This document shows positions 9,322 through 17,655 of a stretch of DNA of 64,000 nt, one piece after another. The stretch comes from Haloarcula sebkhae. Its GTDB lineage: Archaea > Halobacteriota > Halobacteria > Halobacteriales > Haloarculaceae. The stretch lies in the NCBI RefSeq assembly GCF_014647415.1, contig NZ_BMPD01000001.1:496001-560000 (forward strand), given 5' to 3'. Position numbers and translations under genes: made by a program. The number at the start of each line of letters is the position of its first letter. Position 1 is the stretch's first letter. Below the pieces are notes generated by a model, which ran no database searches, was not told where the DNA came from, and saw nothing but the letters and a program-made list of their open reading frames with translations.

Positions 9322-9939
9322 TCAATCCTGCTGGCACTCACAACCGCCCTGGTCGAAGAACTCCGCAACGGCATACTGGCTGCCACACGACTGGCACAAC
9401 ACTTGCGCGTCCAGAAACACCTCGAAGTCCTCGATGTCGATACGACCCGTATCTCGTAGCTTCTCGATGCGCTGGTCAGTGACCGACAGCGTTCGGGTCA
9501 GGAGCCGCTGAATGCTTTCGAGATCCTTTTCGATCTTCTCGTCGTCGGATAGCCCCTGATACTCCGCGCCGCGCCACTCCTTCAGATACGACCGGATGGC
9601 CTGATAGGTGATGAAATCGGTTTCGAGACTGTCGACGTCGACACCGTTGCGTTCGAGTCGATTGACGGTGTCAGTCCGAACGCCTGTGCTGATGTCGTCG
9701 CCGGTGAGGTTCTCGTAGGTCGATTCGACATCGCTTTCGAGGGCGCTCAGGCCCCCATCGACCAGCTCGCGTTCAAGGAGGCGCTTGTTGAAAAACTCCG
9801 CGAGGTCACGGAGACTCATACGCTCTTCACCGTCACCCGTCCAGCGAGCCTCCATCTCCGCACCGAGTCCATCGAGTTCGTACTCGTCGATAAGTCGAGC
9901 GACCTTGCTCGACGGCCGGCCGTCTGTCGTATTCGCCAT
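9322..9939 (-). CDS. rdfA: rod-determining factor RdfA
   Basis: 205 residues, soluble and acidic. The N-terminal stretch SKVARLIDEYELDGLG and MSLRDLAEFFNKRLLE match the haloarchaeal RdfA family, shown in Haloferax volcanii to be needed for rod-shaped cells. The middle is helical. The C-terminus carries cysteines in CQSCGSQYAVAEFF and then CEC, a probable zinc ribbon. The gene lies 44 bases after the sph gene on the same strand, so the pair is probably co-transcribed, as in Haloferax. The call is from family knowledge; the mechanism is unknown. Confidence 0.85.
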   Translation of the reverse strand: MANTTDGRPSSKVARLIDEYELDGLGAEMEARWTGDGEERMSLRDLAEFFNKRLLERELVDGGLSALESDVESTYENLTGDDISTGVRTDTVNRLERNGVDVDSLETDFITYQAIRSYLKEWRGAEYQGLSDDEKIEKDLESIQRLLTRTLSVTDQRIEKLRDTGRIDIEDFEVFLDAQVLCQSCGSQYAVAEFFDQGGCECQQD

Positions 9940-9983
9940 CTGTTGTTCCCACGTACGGTAACCGGAACTAAAAGACTACGGGG

Positions 9984-11945
9984 TTAGATCGAAGTGATGC
10001 GGTTGAACTCGTCGTCGAGCGCTTGGGCATCCTCCGGCAGGAGGGCGACGACGAGATGCTCGGCGTAGTCAGCGAAGTACTCGACGAGCTCGGCGATCCG
10101 CGCCGAGTCGATAGCTTCCAGCGAGTCGAGCAGCATGAACGGAACGCTTTCGTGGAGGTCATGCACCAGATAGCCCGCAAGGGCGAAAATGAGGCCAGTC
10201 ACCTCGCGCTCGCTCTCGCTGAGGTGCTCGATGGTGTCCTCGTACGCCGCACCGTTCTCGGTGGTCCGGACGATGTGGAGCTCGAACACTGTTCGGTCGA
10301 CCTTCTGGCGTCCTTCGCGGACGGTCTGCTCGACGCGCTCGATCCAGATGCGTTCGAGGTTCTCGTACTCCAAAATACCGAGAATAGCGTCCATGTGATC
10401 GTTGAACTGGTCGACAGCGTTCGCCTCTATCTGGTCGATCTTCGTCCGCTTGTCAGTGAGTTCCTCGACAAGGGCGTCGCGCTCCGCACGGAGGTCGTCG
10501 GCCCGATTGACCATTTCCTCGATCTCCTCGATCTCGGCGGACACGTCGTCAAGGTCGGATTCCAGGCTGTCGATCTCGAATTCGAGCTGATTCGCCTCCC
10601 GGTGTAGCGAGAGGATCTCGTCGAAGTCCTCGGATTCGAGGTTGTCGACCTCATCTTCCAGAGATTCGACATCATCAGTCAGTTCCTCGCGCCGGTCTTT
10701 CAGCGAAGTGATCTGCGCTTCGCGGCGTTCGATTTCCGTCTCCGTCTCCTGGATCTTCCGTTCGACGTCCTCGCGGCGGCGCTGTTTCTTTTCGGCCTCG
10801 CGCTGGTCGGCCTTGAGATCGTCGAGTTCCGACTTGATATCGTTGAGATCCTCGACCTTCTGCTGACGGAGGTCCTGCAGGCGGTCAACAGTGTCTTCGA
10901 TCTGCTCGCGGTCGACCGTCGAGCCACACGTCCAGCAGACGATGGATTCCCCGTTTTCACCTTCGAGGAGTTGCTCTGTTACCGCGCCGTCAGAGCCCTC
11001 AGGCGCGTCTTCGAGCGACTGGATGACGTCGTAGTCTTCCTCTTCGAGCCGTTCCTCGTTGTACTGGATGAGACTCTGGAGATCGGATATCTCGCTGTTC
11101 AGCCGCTGGCGCTGGTCGCGCAGGCTTGCAATCTCGTCTTCGAGGTGCTGCTGGTCGCCCATCGGCGTCTCCGGCAGTTCGTCCAGTTCGTCTTCGAGGT
11201 CGGACCGCTCGCGTTTTAGCGAGGAGATGCTCTCTTCCTGTGCCTCGATATCCCGCCGGACGGATTCGAGATCCGACCGCGTCGAGCGGAGTTCGTCGAG
11301 TTTCTCTTCGAGGATATCCTGTTCCTGACGGCTCTCCTCGATATCCCGGCTGCTGTTGTCTATCTCCTCCTCTCGATCGGCCAGTTCCTCGCGTTTCTCC
11401 TCGATCTGTTCGCGGAGTTCGGTCCGGCGCTGTTCGAGGTCCGGGAGGTCGCGCTGGCGGGACTCGACCGTGGCGAGTTCGTCGTTGATCTCGCCTTTCT
11501 CCGCTTCCAGCTGTTCGACTTCCGAGCGGATCGCGTCGATGTCGACCGGCCGCATGATGATTTCGCGGAGATCGTCGCCACGAGCAACGGACCGGCGCGC
11601 CTCGTTGGTTTCGAGGAGAAACGCGAACAGGTCGGCGACCGCAGGGTCGTCAAGGTACCCGTCACCGTCAAACTGAACCGCGTCTCCCGCTCGCGTGAGC
11701 GTCCGTTCGTATACCGCGTCCCCGTAAGTGAGGGTAACACTCCCCTCGTCGGCGTCGCCTTTCAGCGTGGCCTGCGTACTCCCCATCGCCGCCATAATAG
11801 ACTGCAGAAACGACGTCCGGTTTGTGGCGTTCTTCCCCGTCAGCACCGTCACACCCGGTGGAATCTCGACTGAAGTCTCGTCGATCCCACCGATATTGGT
11901 GACATCGAAGTGGGCGACACTAGATTCTTGCTTTGATTCTGGCAT
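9984..11945 (-). CDS. sph: archaea-specific SMC-related protein Sph (Rad50-like)
   Basis: 653 residues. ATPase half-domains at both ends flank two long coiled-coil arms (about 140-310 and 350-520), joined by a CxxC zinc-hook motif, VCWTCGSTV, as in Rad50. The N-terminal P-loop region reads LTGKNATNRTSFL, so the usual GK(S/T) lysine is arginine. The C-terminal part has HLSESEREV in the signature position and FMLLDSLEAID as Walker B, with Ser where Glu is usual. I recall the altered P-loop as a trait of the family. A TATA-like TTTATAT (minus strand, 11968-11976) lies 26 bases upstream, which suggests leaderless transcription. With RdfA it is linked to rod shape in Haloferax. Confidence 0.88.
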   Translation of the reverse strand: MPESKQESSVAHFDVTNIGGIDETSVEIPPGVTVLTGKNATNRTSFLQSIMAAMGSTQATLKGDADEGSVTLTYGDAVYERTLTRAGDAVQFDGDGYLDDPAVADLFAFLLETNEARRSVARGDDLREIIMRPVDIDAIRSEVEQLEAEKGEINDELATVESRQRDLPDLEQRRTELREQIEEKREELADREEEIDNSSRDIEESRQEQDILEEKLDELRSTRSDLESVRRDIEAQEESISSLKRERSDLEDELDELPETPMGDQQHLEDEIASLRDQRQRLNSEISDLQSLIQYNEERLEEEDYDVIQSLEDAPEGSDGAVTEQLLEGENGESIVCWTCGSTVDREQIEDTVDRLQDLRQQKVEDLNDIKSELDDLKADQREAEKKQRRREDVERKIQETETEIERREAQITSLKDRREELTDDVESLEDEVDNLESEDFDEILSLHREANQLEFEIDSLESDLDDVSAEIEEIEEMVNRADDLRAERDALVEELTDKRTKIDQIEANAVDQFNDHMDAILGILEYENLERIWIERVEQTVREGRQKVDRTVFELHIVRTTENGAAYEDTIEHLSESEREVTGLIFALAGYLVHDLHESVPFMLLDSLEAIDSARIAELVEYFADYAEHLVVALLPEDAQALDDEFNRITSI

Positions 11946-12251
11946 TTGTCTGCTGTAGTCGGAGAGGATATAAAAATAATTTCATTGCCGAGAACTAAAT
12001 TACAGATTAGCGTCCATACTATGGGCCGATACAGCAGATGCAGCAGCCGTATCACACGGCAGACAGCGGGCAGACCGACAGTCGCTTCTGGAATAACACC
12101 TGTACCAATATTATTCCGAGACGGAGCTATTGGCGATAAGGAGAGAGTTTAGTTCTCTAATACTGCTTTTTTGTTGTGTATACCAACTATTACCGATTGT
12201 GGCCCTCATCATATGCCAACCTATAAGTCGGCGTGATTGGAAGCAGATCAT
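11946..12251. promoter_or_regulatory. divergent promoter region between sph and the crcB operon
   Basis: About 306 bases without a credible gene. The left edge holds the sph TATA box (minus strand, 11968-11976). The right edge holds CTATAAG (12221-12227), about 28 bases before the ATG at 12252. The middle is AT-richer than the surroundings and has an isolated T-run near 12170. I looked for the conserved core of the fluoride riboswitch upstream of the crcB operon and did not find a convincing match. Confidence 0.5.
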
Positions 12252-12599
12252 ATGACTCGTTACGAAACGCTGCTCGAGGTCGAACTAGACGAGTGGGACA
12301 GTGGGTACGGTGTCTTGCAGATCGTTGACCCAGATGACGGCGACACTGCCGAGCTACGGTTCTGTTACTTCAACGAAAACGGCAAATTTACCAACCGGCC
12401 GCTAACGCTACGCCCCGACGAAGAGACACTAGACCGAACGACGCGGATGGTGGAGAACCTCGGCTACGTTGCCCGGACCTTCGACCCAGCAGAGATCCGT
12501 GAACTCGTGGATACGCTCGGCGAAGAGCGGGTTATCGAACTCGCACAGCTCGTCGACACGCTCGGTGAAGCACGGCTGGCGGAGATACTCGGGGAGTAA
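12252..12599 (+). CDS. small acidic protein heading the crcB operon
   Basis: 115 residues, no membrane segment, not recognised. The N-terminal half has beta-rich character (TLLEVELDEWDSGYGVLQIV). The C-terminal half is helical with an internal near-repeat, ELVDTLGEERVIEL followed by QLVDTLGEARLAEI. The TATA-like CTATAAG about 28 bases upstream supports this ATG rather than the in-frame codon at 12237. Only 2 bases separate it from the first fluoride channel gene, so it is almost certainly in the same transcript. A role in fluoride response is plausible but inferred only from position. Confidence 0.75.
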   Translation: MTRYETLLEVELDEWDSGYGVLQIVDPDDGDTAELRFCYFNENGKFTNRPLTLRPDEETLDRTTRMVENLGYVARTFDPAEIRELVDTLGEERVIELAQLVDTLGEARLAEILGE

Positions 12600-12601
12600 G
12601 A

Positions 12602-12985
12602 ATGACAGACACCCACCCGCTGGTAACGGTCGAAACTATCGTTCTCGTAGGTCTCGGTGGGTTCGCTGGTTCGAACCTCCGGTACTTCGTCGGCCTCTTT
12701 GTTCCGGGATTACAGGGGACGCTGTTGGTCAATGTCTGTGGCAGTTTCGCACTCGGCGTGCTCGTGTACGAAGGGCTGCAGGTCGGTGCGCTTGCCAGCG
12801 AGACGAAGCTGGCCGCTTCGACCGGCTTTATTTCGTCGTTTACCACCTACAGTACGTTCGCGGTTGAGACGGTTCTAACGCCCGAGTGGGCTGTTGCGAA
12901 CATCATCGGAAGCTACGCTCTGGGTTTTGCCGGCGTCCTTGTCGGCCGTGAAGTCGTTCGGCTGTTCGCCGGAGGTGAGCGCTGA
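12602..12985 (+). CDS. crcB: CrcB/Fluc fluoride channel subunit 1
   Basis: 127 residues with four membrane segments. Fluc signatures are visible: GLGGFAGSNLRYFVGL (about 18-33), NVCGSFALGVLVY and the Phe-box region FISSFTTYSTFAVET. Fluc channels work as antiparallel dimers that export fluoride. This copy is followed directly by a second, different copy, as in organisms with heterodimeric Fluc. Its stop TGA shares one base with the next ATG (TGATG), which indicates translational coupling. Confidence 0.93.
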   Translation: MTDTHPLVTVETIVLVGLGGFAGSNLRYFVGLFVPGLQGTLLVNVCGSFALGVLVYEGLQVGALASETKLAASTGFISSFTTYSTFAVETVLTPEWAVANIIGSYALGFAGVLVGREVVRLFAGGER

Positions 12986-13344
12986 TGGTCGCTATCGAAC
13001 CAGCGCATCTGGTCGGCACCGGTGGCGCTATCGGCGCACTCTGTCGCCACTATCTGGCGGGGGCTGTCCAGCGAGAGACGTTCCCGCTCGGGACGCTCAC
13101 AGTGAACGCTATCGGAAGCTTCGCTCTGGGACTGTTGACGTTCGCTGGTGTGACCGGTGACGCGGAGTTACTTGTTGGTGTCGGCGCGTGTGGCTCGTTC
13201 ACGACGTTTTCCTCGTTTTCGGTCGAGACAGTCCGACTGTGGGAGGACGGCTATGTGGCCCTAGCCGCCCTCAACGCCGTCGGCAATCTCTCCTGTGCGT
13301 TGGCCGGAATCGGGTTGGCCTGGGGCATCGTACAAATCGTTTGA
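12985..13344 (+). CDS. crcB: CrcB/Fluc fluoride channel subunit 2
   Basis: 119 residues with four membrane segments. Motifs GTGGAIGALCRHYLAG (about 11-26), NAIGSFALGLL and GACGSFTTFSSFSVET match the Fluc family. It overlaps the first subunit gene by one base and completes a three-gene operon from 12252. The paired paralogues probably form a heterodimer. It converges on the HerA-type ATPase gene with an 11-base gap. Confidence 0.93.
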   Translation: MVAIEPAHLVGTGGAIGALCRHYLAGAVQRETFPLGTLTVNAIGSFALGLLTFAGVTGDAELLVGVGACGSFTTFSSFSVETVRLWEDGYVALAALNAVGNLSCALAGIGLAWGIVQIV

Positions 13345-13355
13345 TTCCTGCCGGG

Positions 13356-14423
13356 TCATCGGATTTCAGAACCCCCCGCACGAGCTTCGTGCCCCCTGTC
13401 TGCTCCGAAGTCGCTTGCCCGCGGCGTCTCGCCGCCGTGGGGCGTCCGCCGCTCACGGACGGTCACGTGATGGACGGATTCAGTGCTGTCGTCGACGATG
13501 AGCGCGTCACCAGTCGTCTTCGGGAGCCGGGCCGCGAAGTCGCCGTCGAGATACGTCGGCTGGGCGGCCTGTAATGCGTCGATGTCAGCCGCGCTCGTCA
13601 GTCGGTGGGCGACGAGCAGGTCAGTTTGGGAAGCGGTTGTCGCTGGCACGGCGCTGGGTCGCTGTGTCGCCAGCACACAACTCACACCGGGCTGGCGGCC
13701 CCGAGTGACGAGCCGGCGGAGCGGACGCCGGGCGACGCCGTCGGTGAACGCGTGGGCTTCGTCGACCAGCAGCCAGGGCAGTCGGTCCGTCCGGTCAGTC
13801 ATCCGGGCGTCGTACAGCGTGGTCGCGACAGCGGCGAGAACCGCACCGGCTGGCCGCGAATCGAGCCCCGACACGTCGAGCACGGTCAGGCAATCGCTAC
13901 ACAGCGTCTCAGTCTCGATACCCGAAGGCTCGAAGACGCCCCAAGACTCGGCGAGTGCGAGATGGTTCGTCGCCGCGCGGACGGTGCTCGCCGCCGCATC
14001 CGCATCAGCCACCCACGAGCGCATCCCATCGAGAGTCGCACGCTCGCTCGCTGCTCGCCACACGAGCGCTCCTGCGCCTCGTTCCGGGTTGAGGCCGAGC
14101 ACCGTACACCACTGGCGTGGGTCGAGCGCGCCCGCGCGAACGCTGGGGTCGATTACCGTTGCAGACACATCCGCAGTATCCAGCGGCGTGAACGCCCCCA
14201 TCGGGTCGACGACGACTGGGGCGACCCCTGCAGCAGCAATCAGTCCCTCAGCGAGGACGCCAAGCGTGTACGTCTTCCCCGACCCGCGTTTGCCGACGAC
14301 GAGACCAACGTGTGGCCGGTCGACATCGAGATCGACCGTAGCGCCGCGACTCCCATCGCGGGCCCGATAGTGGCCCAGCCGCGTCGTTGTCCCCGTTGCT
14401 GCCTCACGTCCGATAACGACCAT
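13356..14423 (-). CDS. HerA/FtsK-type P-loop ATPase
   Basis: 355 residues. Walker A is VVGKRGSGKTYTLGVLAEG (about 43-61) and Walker B is PWLLVDEAHAF (about 215-225). A sensor-like segment, VSCVLATQRPSAVP, follows about 25 residues later. This order fits the HerA/VirB4/FtsK superfamily of hexameric ATPases that move DNA or protein. No nuclease partner (NurA) is adjacent, and the protein is shorter than typical HerA, so it may be a specialised haloarchaeal member. It is divergent from a small membrane-anchored protein gene across about 75 bases. The role is not known. Confidence 0.82.
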   Translation of the reverse strand: MVVIGREAATGTTTRLGHYRARDGSRGATVDLDVDRPHVGLVVGKRGSGKTYTLGVLAEGLIAAAGVAPVVVDPMGAFTPLDTADVSATVIDPSVRAGALDPRQWCTVLGLNPERGAGALVWRAASERATLDGMRSWVADADAAASTVRAATNHLALAESWGVFEPSGIETETLCSDCLTVLDVSGLDSRPAGAVLAAVATTLYDARMTDRTDRLPWLLVDEAHAFTDGVARRPLRRLVTRGRQPGVSCVLATQRPSAVPATTASQTDLLVAHRLTSAADIDALQAAQPTYLDGDFAARLPKTTGDALIVDDSTESVHHVTVRERRTPHGGETPRASDFGADRGHEARAGGSEIR

Positions 14424-14498
14424 GCCGGCGGTTGGCCCGTTCCAGCACTTGAACGTTCGTCCGAGGGTTCAAATACGAGCTCGGACCCACGCCTGTCC

Positions 14499-14945
14499 AT
14501 GTCAGATTCGCTGTGGCACGACGAACGTGCTATCGAGGGCCTACCGATTCGCCTCGTTATCGCGCTGGTGGTCGGTGTCGCCTGCCTTTCCGTCATGATG
14601 AGCACCATCTCCGGAATCGAGACGCTGCAAGTGAATGAGGTTGACGTGGAGCCCCATCCAGAAGTGACTAACCCGGGGACGCAGGACGTAGCCGTCACCG
14701 TTGTCGACTCGAAAGGGTCGCCCGTCTCCGGCGCGACAGTGGTCGCCAAAAGCGGGACAGCAACGCTTTCGTCGGTCACGACTGGCGAGACAGGGAGTGC
14801 AGGGAACGCGACCCTCTCACTGTCGCCGTCGCTCGGACCAAATCAACAGGACGGCACCGTCACGTTCGAGGTGAAACCACCAGCGGGGAGTAATTACGAG
14901 GACGCCCGCTCGAACACCGATCTGCTCGTCGTCGAGTCGCCCTAG
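14499..14945 (+). CDS. membrane-anchored extracellular Ig-like domain protein
   Basis: 148 residues from the ATG at 14499; a box at CAAATACG (14470-14477) lies about 27 bases upstream. One N-terminal membrane segment (LPIRLVIALVVGVACLSVMM, about 15-34) is followed by an extracellular beta-sandwich region with DVAVTVVDSKGSPVSGATVV. This pattern is typical of carboxypeptidase-regulatory-like or invasin-type folds. It resembles short haloarchaeal proteins with a related N-terminus (I recall DUF7382, unverified). It overlaps the convergent methyltransferase gene by 4 bases. The function is unknown. Confidence 0.7.
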   Translation: MSDSLWHDERAIEGLPIRLVIALVVGVACLSVMMSTISGIETLQVNEVDVEPHPEVTNPGTQDVAVTVVDSKGSPVSGATVVAKSGTATLSSVTTGETGSAGNATLSLSPSLGPNQQDGTVTFEVKPPAGSNYEDARSNTDLLVVESP

Positions 14946-15673
14946 CCGTCCCAGTCGATCCACTCCTGCTCCCAGCCGGCGCGGGACTGGGCTGCCCGCC
15001 GGGCGCGCTCGCGGTCCTCACGGTGGGTCCGGTTGCGCTCGACAGTGTCTGCCTGCTCACCCTCGACGAGCATCGGCTGGAAGGCGACGGTACCGTGTCG
15101 GTGGACCGAGCCATCGGCCTCGACGACAGCCAGCGACTGTTCGCCGGTTCCGAGCGGCATGACGAGCCGGCCGTCCTCGGTCAGTTGCTGGAGGAGTGCC
15201 CGTGGCGGGTCGATGGCGGCAGCTTCCAGCAGAATTCGGTCGTATGGTGCGTATTCGGGCAGCCCGGCAGCCCCGTCACGGCGGTCCACGAGGACGGCGT
15301 CATACCCTGCTTCTGCCAAGTTCTGCCGCGCTTCGATGACGAGTCGGCGCGTGATGTCTATCGCATGAACGTTCGCTGCGCCGACGTGTTCTGCCAGCAC
15401 CGCGGCGGTGTAGCCGACGCCGGCACCGACGACGAGCACATTGTCGTCTTCTTCTGGTGACAGGGTTTCGAGTACCCGGCCGGCGGTACTGGGCGAGAGC
15501 ACGCGCGTGCCGAGGCGTTCAAACGGGCGGTCTGAGTAGGCCTGTTGCTCGCCGACAAACGCCTCCCGGGGGACAGCACGCATCGCTGTCGACAGCCACG
15601 CGCTCCGGACGACACCCTTGCTCTCGTGTTGCAGGCTGTCGACCATGTCGTCCCGTAGTACCGCCGGGTCCAT
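14942..15673 (-). CDS. pcm: protein-L-isoaspartate O-methyltransferase, copy 1
   Basis: 243 residues from the ATG at 15673. A TATA-like GATATAG on the minus strand, about 27 bases upstream, supports this start over longer frames. It is an SAM-dependent methyltransferase that repairs isoaspartyl residues. Motif I is VLVVGAGVGYTAAVLAEHVG (about 78-97), and the family region SPSTAGRVLETL replaces the usual SAPHM. The C-terminal 35 residues are highly charged (HREDRERARRAA). A second homologue lies just upstream on the same strand. The altered pre-motif could mean changed substrate specificity. Confidence 0.85.
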   Translation of the reverse strand: MDPAVLRDDMVDSLQHESKGVVRSAWLSTAMRAVPREAFVGEQQAYSDRPFERLGTRVLSPSTAGRVLETLSPEEDDNVLVVGAGVGYTAAVLAEHVGAANVHAIDITRRLVIEARQNLAEAGYDAVLVDRRDGAAGLPEYAPYDRILLEAAAIDPPRALLQQLTEDGRLVMPLGTGEQSLAVVEADGSVHRHGTVAFQPMLVEGEQADTVERNRTHREDRERARRAAQSRAGWEQEWIDWDG

Positions 15674-15734
15674 ACCATTACATTCGGCCAGAGCTATATC
15701 AATGGCGCGACAACGGCCGTGTCTGTCGAAAACC

Positions 15735-16358
15735 CTACTGGAGCGGGACGAACCGGACGCCACCGTAGTCCTCGCTATCGAGCGTGCCGTCAGCCTGTTT
15801 CTCCGCACGGATGAGGCGCTGTTGTCCGTCTCCGATTGGGGCCAGCAGAACACCGCCGTCGCAGGTCTGTTCGACGAGCGGGGCGGGGAACTCCGGCGCG
15901 GCACAGGTCAGATACGTCCGGTCGTAGGGGGCGTGTTCTGGCCACCCCTCCTTGCCGTCGCCGACCCGAACAGAGATATCGCCGTAGCCGGTCGCTTCCA
16001 GCGTTTCCCGTGCGTCGTCGGCGAGCGATGCGTGGTACTCCACACTGTAGACGTTCCCGGGGCCGACCAGTTCGGCAGTCACCGCAGCGTGGTAACCACA
16101 GCCGGTTCCCACCTCCAGCACCCGGTCTCCCGGGGACAGGTCGAGTGCCTCGGCCATGATTGCCACCATGTGCGGCGCAGAAATCGTCTGGCCCGATCCG
16201 ATCGGGAGCGGGCGGTCGGCGTAGGCGTCGTGTCGCTTGTCTTCCGGGACGAACTGGTGGCGTGGAACCGACGCTATCGCCGCGAGAACGTCCTCGTTGG
16301 CGACCCGCTCTCGCAGACGGTCGGACAGCCGCGACCGCTGCCGGTCCCAGTCGACCAT
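15735..16358 (-). CDS. pcm: protein-L-isoaspartate O-methyltransferase, copy 2
   Basis: 207 residues. This copy keeps the canonical motifs: GQTISAPHMVAIMAEAL (about 57-73), VLEVGTGCGYHAAVTAELVG (motif I) and the later GGVLLAPIG. Its ATG lies one base after the stop of the HVO_0476-type gene, which indicates an operon. The downstream copy 1 has its own promoter-like box. Tandem pcm paralogues appear in other haloarchaea; this one is the better candidate for the housekeeping repair enzyme. Confidence 0.92.
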   Translation of the reverse strand: MVDWDRQRSRLSDRLRERVANEDVLAAIASVPRHQFVPEDKRHDAYADRPLPIGSGQTISAPHMVAIMAEALDLSPGDRVLEVGTGCGYHAAVTAELVGPGNVYSVEYHASLADDARETLEATGYGDISVRVGDGKEGWPEHAPYDRTYLTCAAPEFPAPLVEQTCDGGVLLAPIGDGQQRLIRAEKQADGTLDSEDYGGVRFVPLQ

Positions 16359-16359
16359 C

Positions 16360-17013
16360 CTACCACGCCGACCACGCCGTGGTCGACTCGTCTCTGACGT
16401 ACAACCGGTTGATGTCCTTCGCGATACCCATGTCTCCGTCGTGATCCATGTTCTCGTGGTCGTAGCCGTGGGCGTCGTCACGGACGTGAATCCCCTCGAC
16501 GGTGAACTCTTCCTCGCCGAATTCCTCGGTCTCGCCGACGACGAACTCGTAGTCGCCGGGAACGTGGAGTTTGAAGCTCTCGGTCTCGTCGTGGGTCCCG
16601 TCTTTCGGGTGCATCGTGACGTTGACCGAGACGTTGCCGACGGCCCGCGACCAGATGGTCTCGACGTCCTCGGCGGCCGCCTCGTCCTCGCGGCCGTCCG
16701 CGGTCTCTAAGCTGGTGATGCGCGCAGTCACAACCGCTTCGTCAGTCTCAAGCAGGAACTCCTCGCCGACGGACAGTTCTTCCTCAGCCGGCACGTCGAC
16801 CTCGGCGGTGAAGGAGTCCCCGTCCTGTGAGACGACGACACTACGCTGTAGCGTCTCATCTTCTGGCAGTTGTTCCTTGTGGACATGGTCGCAGTCCGTA
16901 CAGCGAACCGTCACGTGGCCGCCCGGCTTCAGCACCTCGTGAACCGTTTCCAGGTCCGGCGAACAGGCCGGACACGGGAGGGCGATGCGGTCGCCCGGTG
17001 TAGCATCTGTCAT
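16360..17013 (-). CDS. HVO_0476-family zinc-finger protein
   Basis: 217 residues from the ATG at 17013. The N-terminus has LPCPACSPDLETVHEV and then TVRCTDCDHVH, a CxxC...CxxC zinc ribbon (about 12-42). The body is acidic and beta-rich, and the C-terminal part has HPKDGTHDETESFKLHVPG. The pattern matches a haloarchaeal family named after HVO_0476. It is the first gene of an operon with pcm copy 2, one base away. A nucleic-acid-binding or rRNA-linked role is possible but unproven. Confidence 0.8.
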   Translation of the reverse strand: MTDATPGDRIALPCPACSPDLETVHEVLKPGGHVTVRCTDCDHVHKEQLPEDETLQRSVVVSQDGDSFTAEVDVPAEEELSVGEEFLLETDEAVVTARITSLETADGREDEAAAEDVETIWSRAVGNVSVNVTMHPKDGTHDETESFKLHVPGDYEFVVGETEEFGEEEFTVEGIHVRDDAHGYDHENMDHDGDMGIAKDINRLYVRDESTTAWSAW

Positions 17014-17123
17014 ATGCAGCCGTTGACTGCGCTCCCGTAAATGGTCGTCGCCACGGCGCTGCTCGTGGTTCTTACTCGCACAGTCACGCTGCCCTTCTTT
17101 TGCCACCGGGCCAAACGACGGGT

Positions 17124-17540
17124 ATGACACGCCGACAGAGCCATGCCGACATCGCAAGCGGTGTCGTCATCGGCCTGACAGCCTTGGCTGGTCTCACAGT
17201 CTGGTCACGCCTCCCCGCTGAAATCGCGATTCACTTCTCCGCGTCGGGCACGCCCGATACCTACGTTTCGAAGCCGGTCGGTGTCGTTCTCATGCCGGCG
17301 CTGATGTTTGCAACCCTCCTCGTGCTGAAGGGTGCGTTCCGCTACGACCCGCCGGACGTGCCGCAAGTGGCGGCCACTATCACCGTCGCAACGATGGCGT
17401 TCATGGGTGCGGTACACGGGCTGGTGCTCGCGTGGAACCTCGGCTACCCAGTGCCGTTCGACCTCGTCCTCATCGGGTCGCTCGTCTGGGCGGTGCTCAT
17501 CGTCGGATACGCTGTGACGGTCGAATACGCCGACAGATAG
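17124..17540 (+). CDS. DUF1648-domain membrane protein
   Basis: 138 residues from the ATG at 17124, with four membrane segments. The loop RLPAEIAIHFSASGTPDTYV, between the first two segments, is the DUF1648 signature shared with the immunity-like membrane proteins of bacteria (SdpI and relatives). The function in archaea is unknown. It is divergent from the HVO_0476-type gene and converges on the aminopeptidase gene. Confidence 0.8.
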   Translation: MTRRQSHADIASGVVIGLTALAGLTVWSRLPAEIAIHFSASGTPDTYVSKPVGVVLMPALMFATLLVLKGAFRYDPPDVPQVAATITVATMAFMGAVHGLVLAWNLGYPVPFDLVLIGSLVWAVLIVGYAVTVEYADR

Positions 17541-17655
17541 CGGATTGTCGGCGGCCAGTGTGCGCTATGCACGCCCCCGTGCCCGTTCAGAAGTTTACTT
17601 TGACCTCGGTTACTCAACGCGGAGGGTTTCACTTCCTCCCCGTCCTCATGGCTTC

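Noticed and set aside
12000-12251. Fluoride riboswitch before the crcB operon
   Set aside because: The region was read for the conserved core and pairing; no convincing match, and the TATA box 28 bases before the ATG leaves no room for a leader in a leaderless message.
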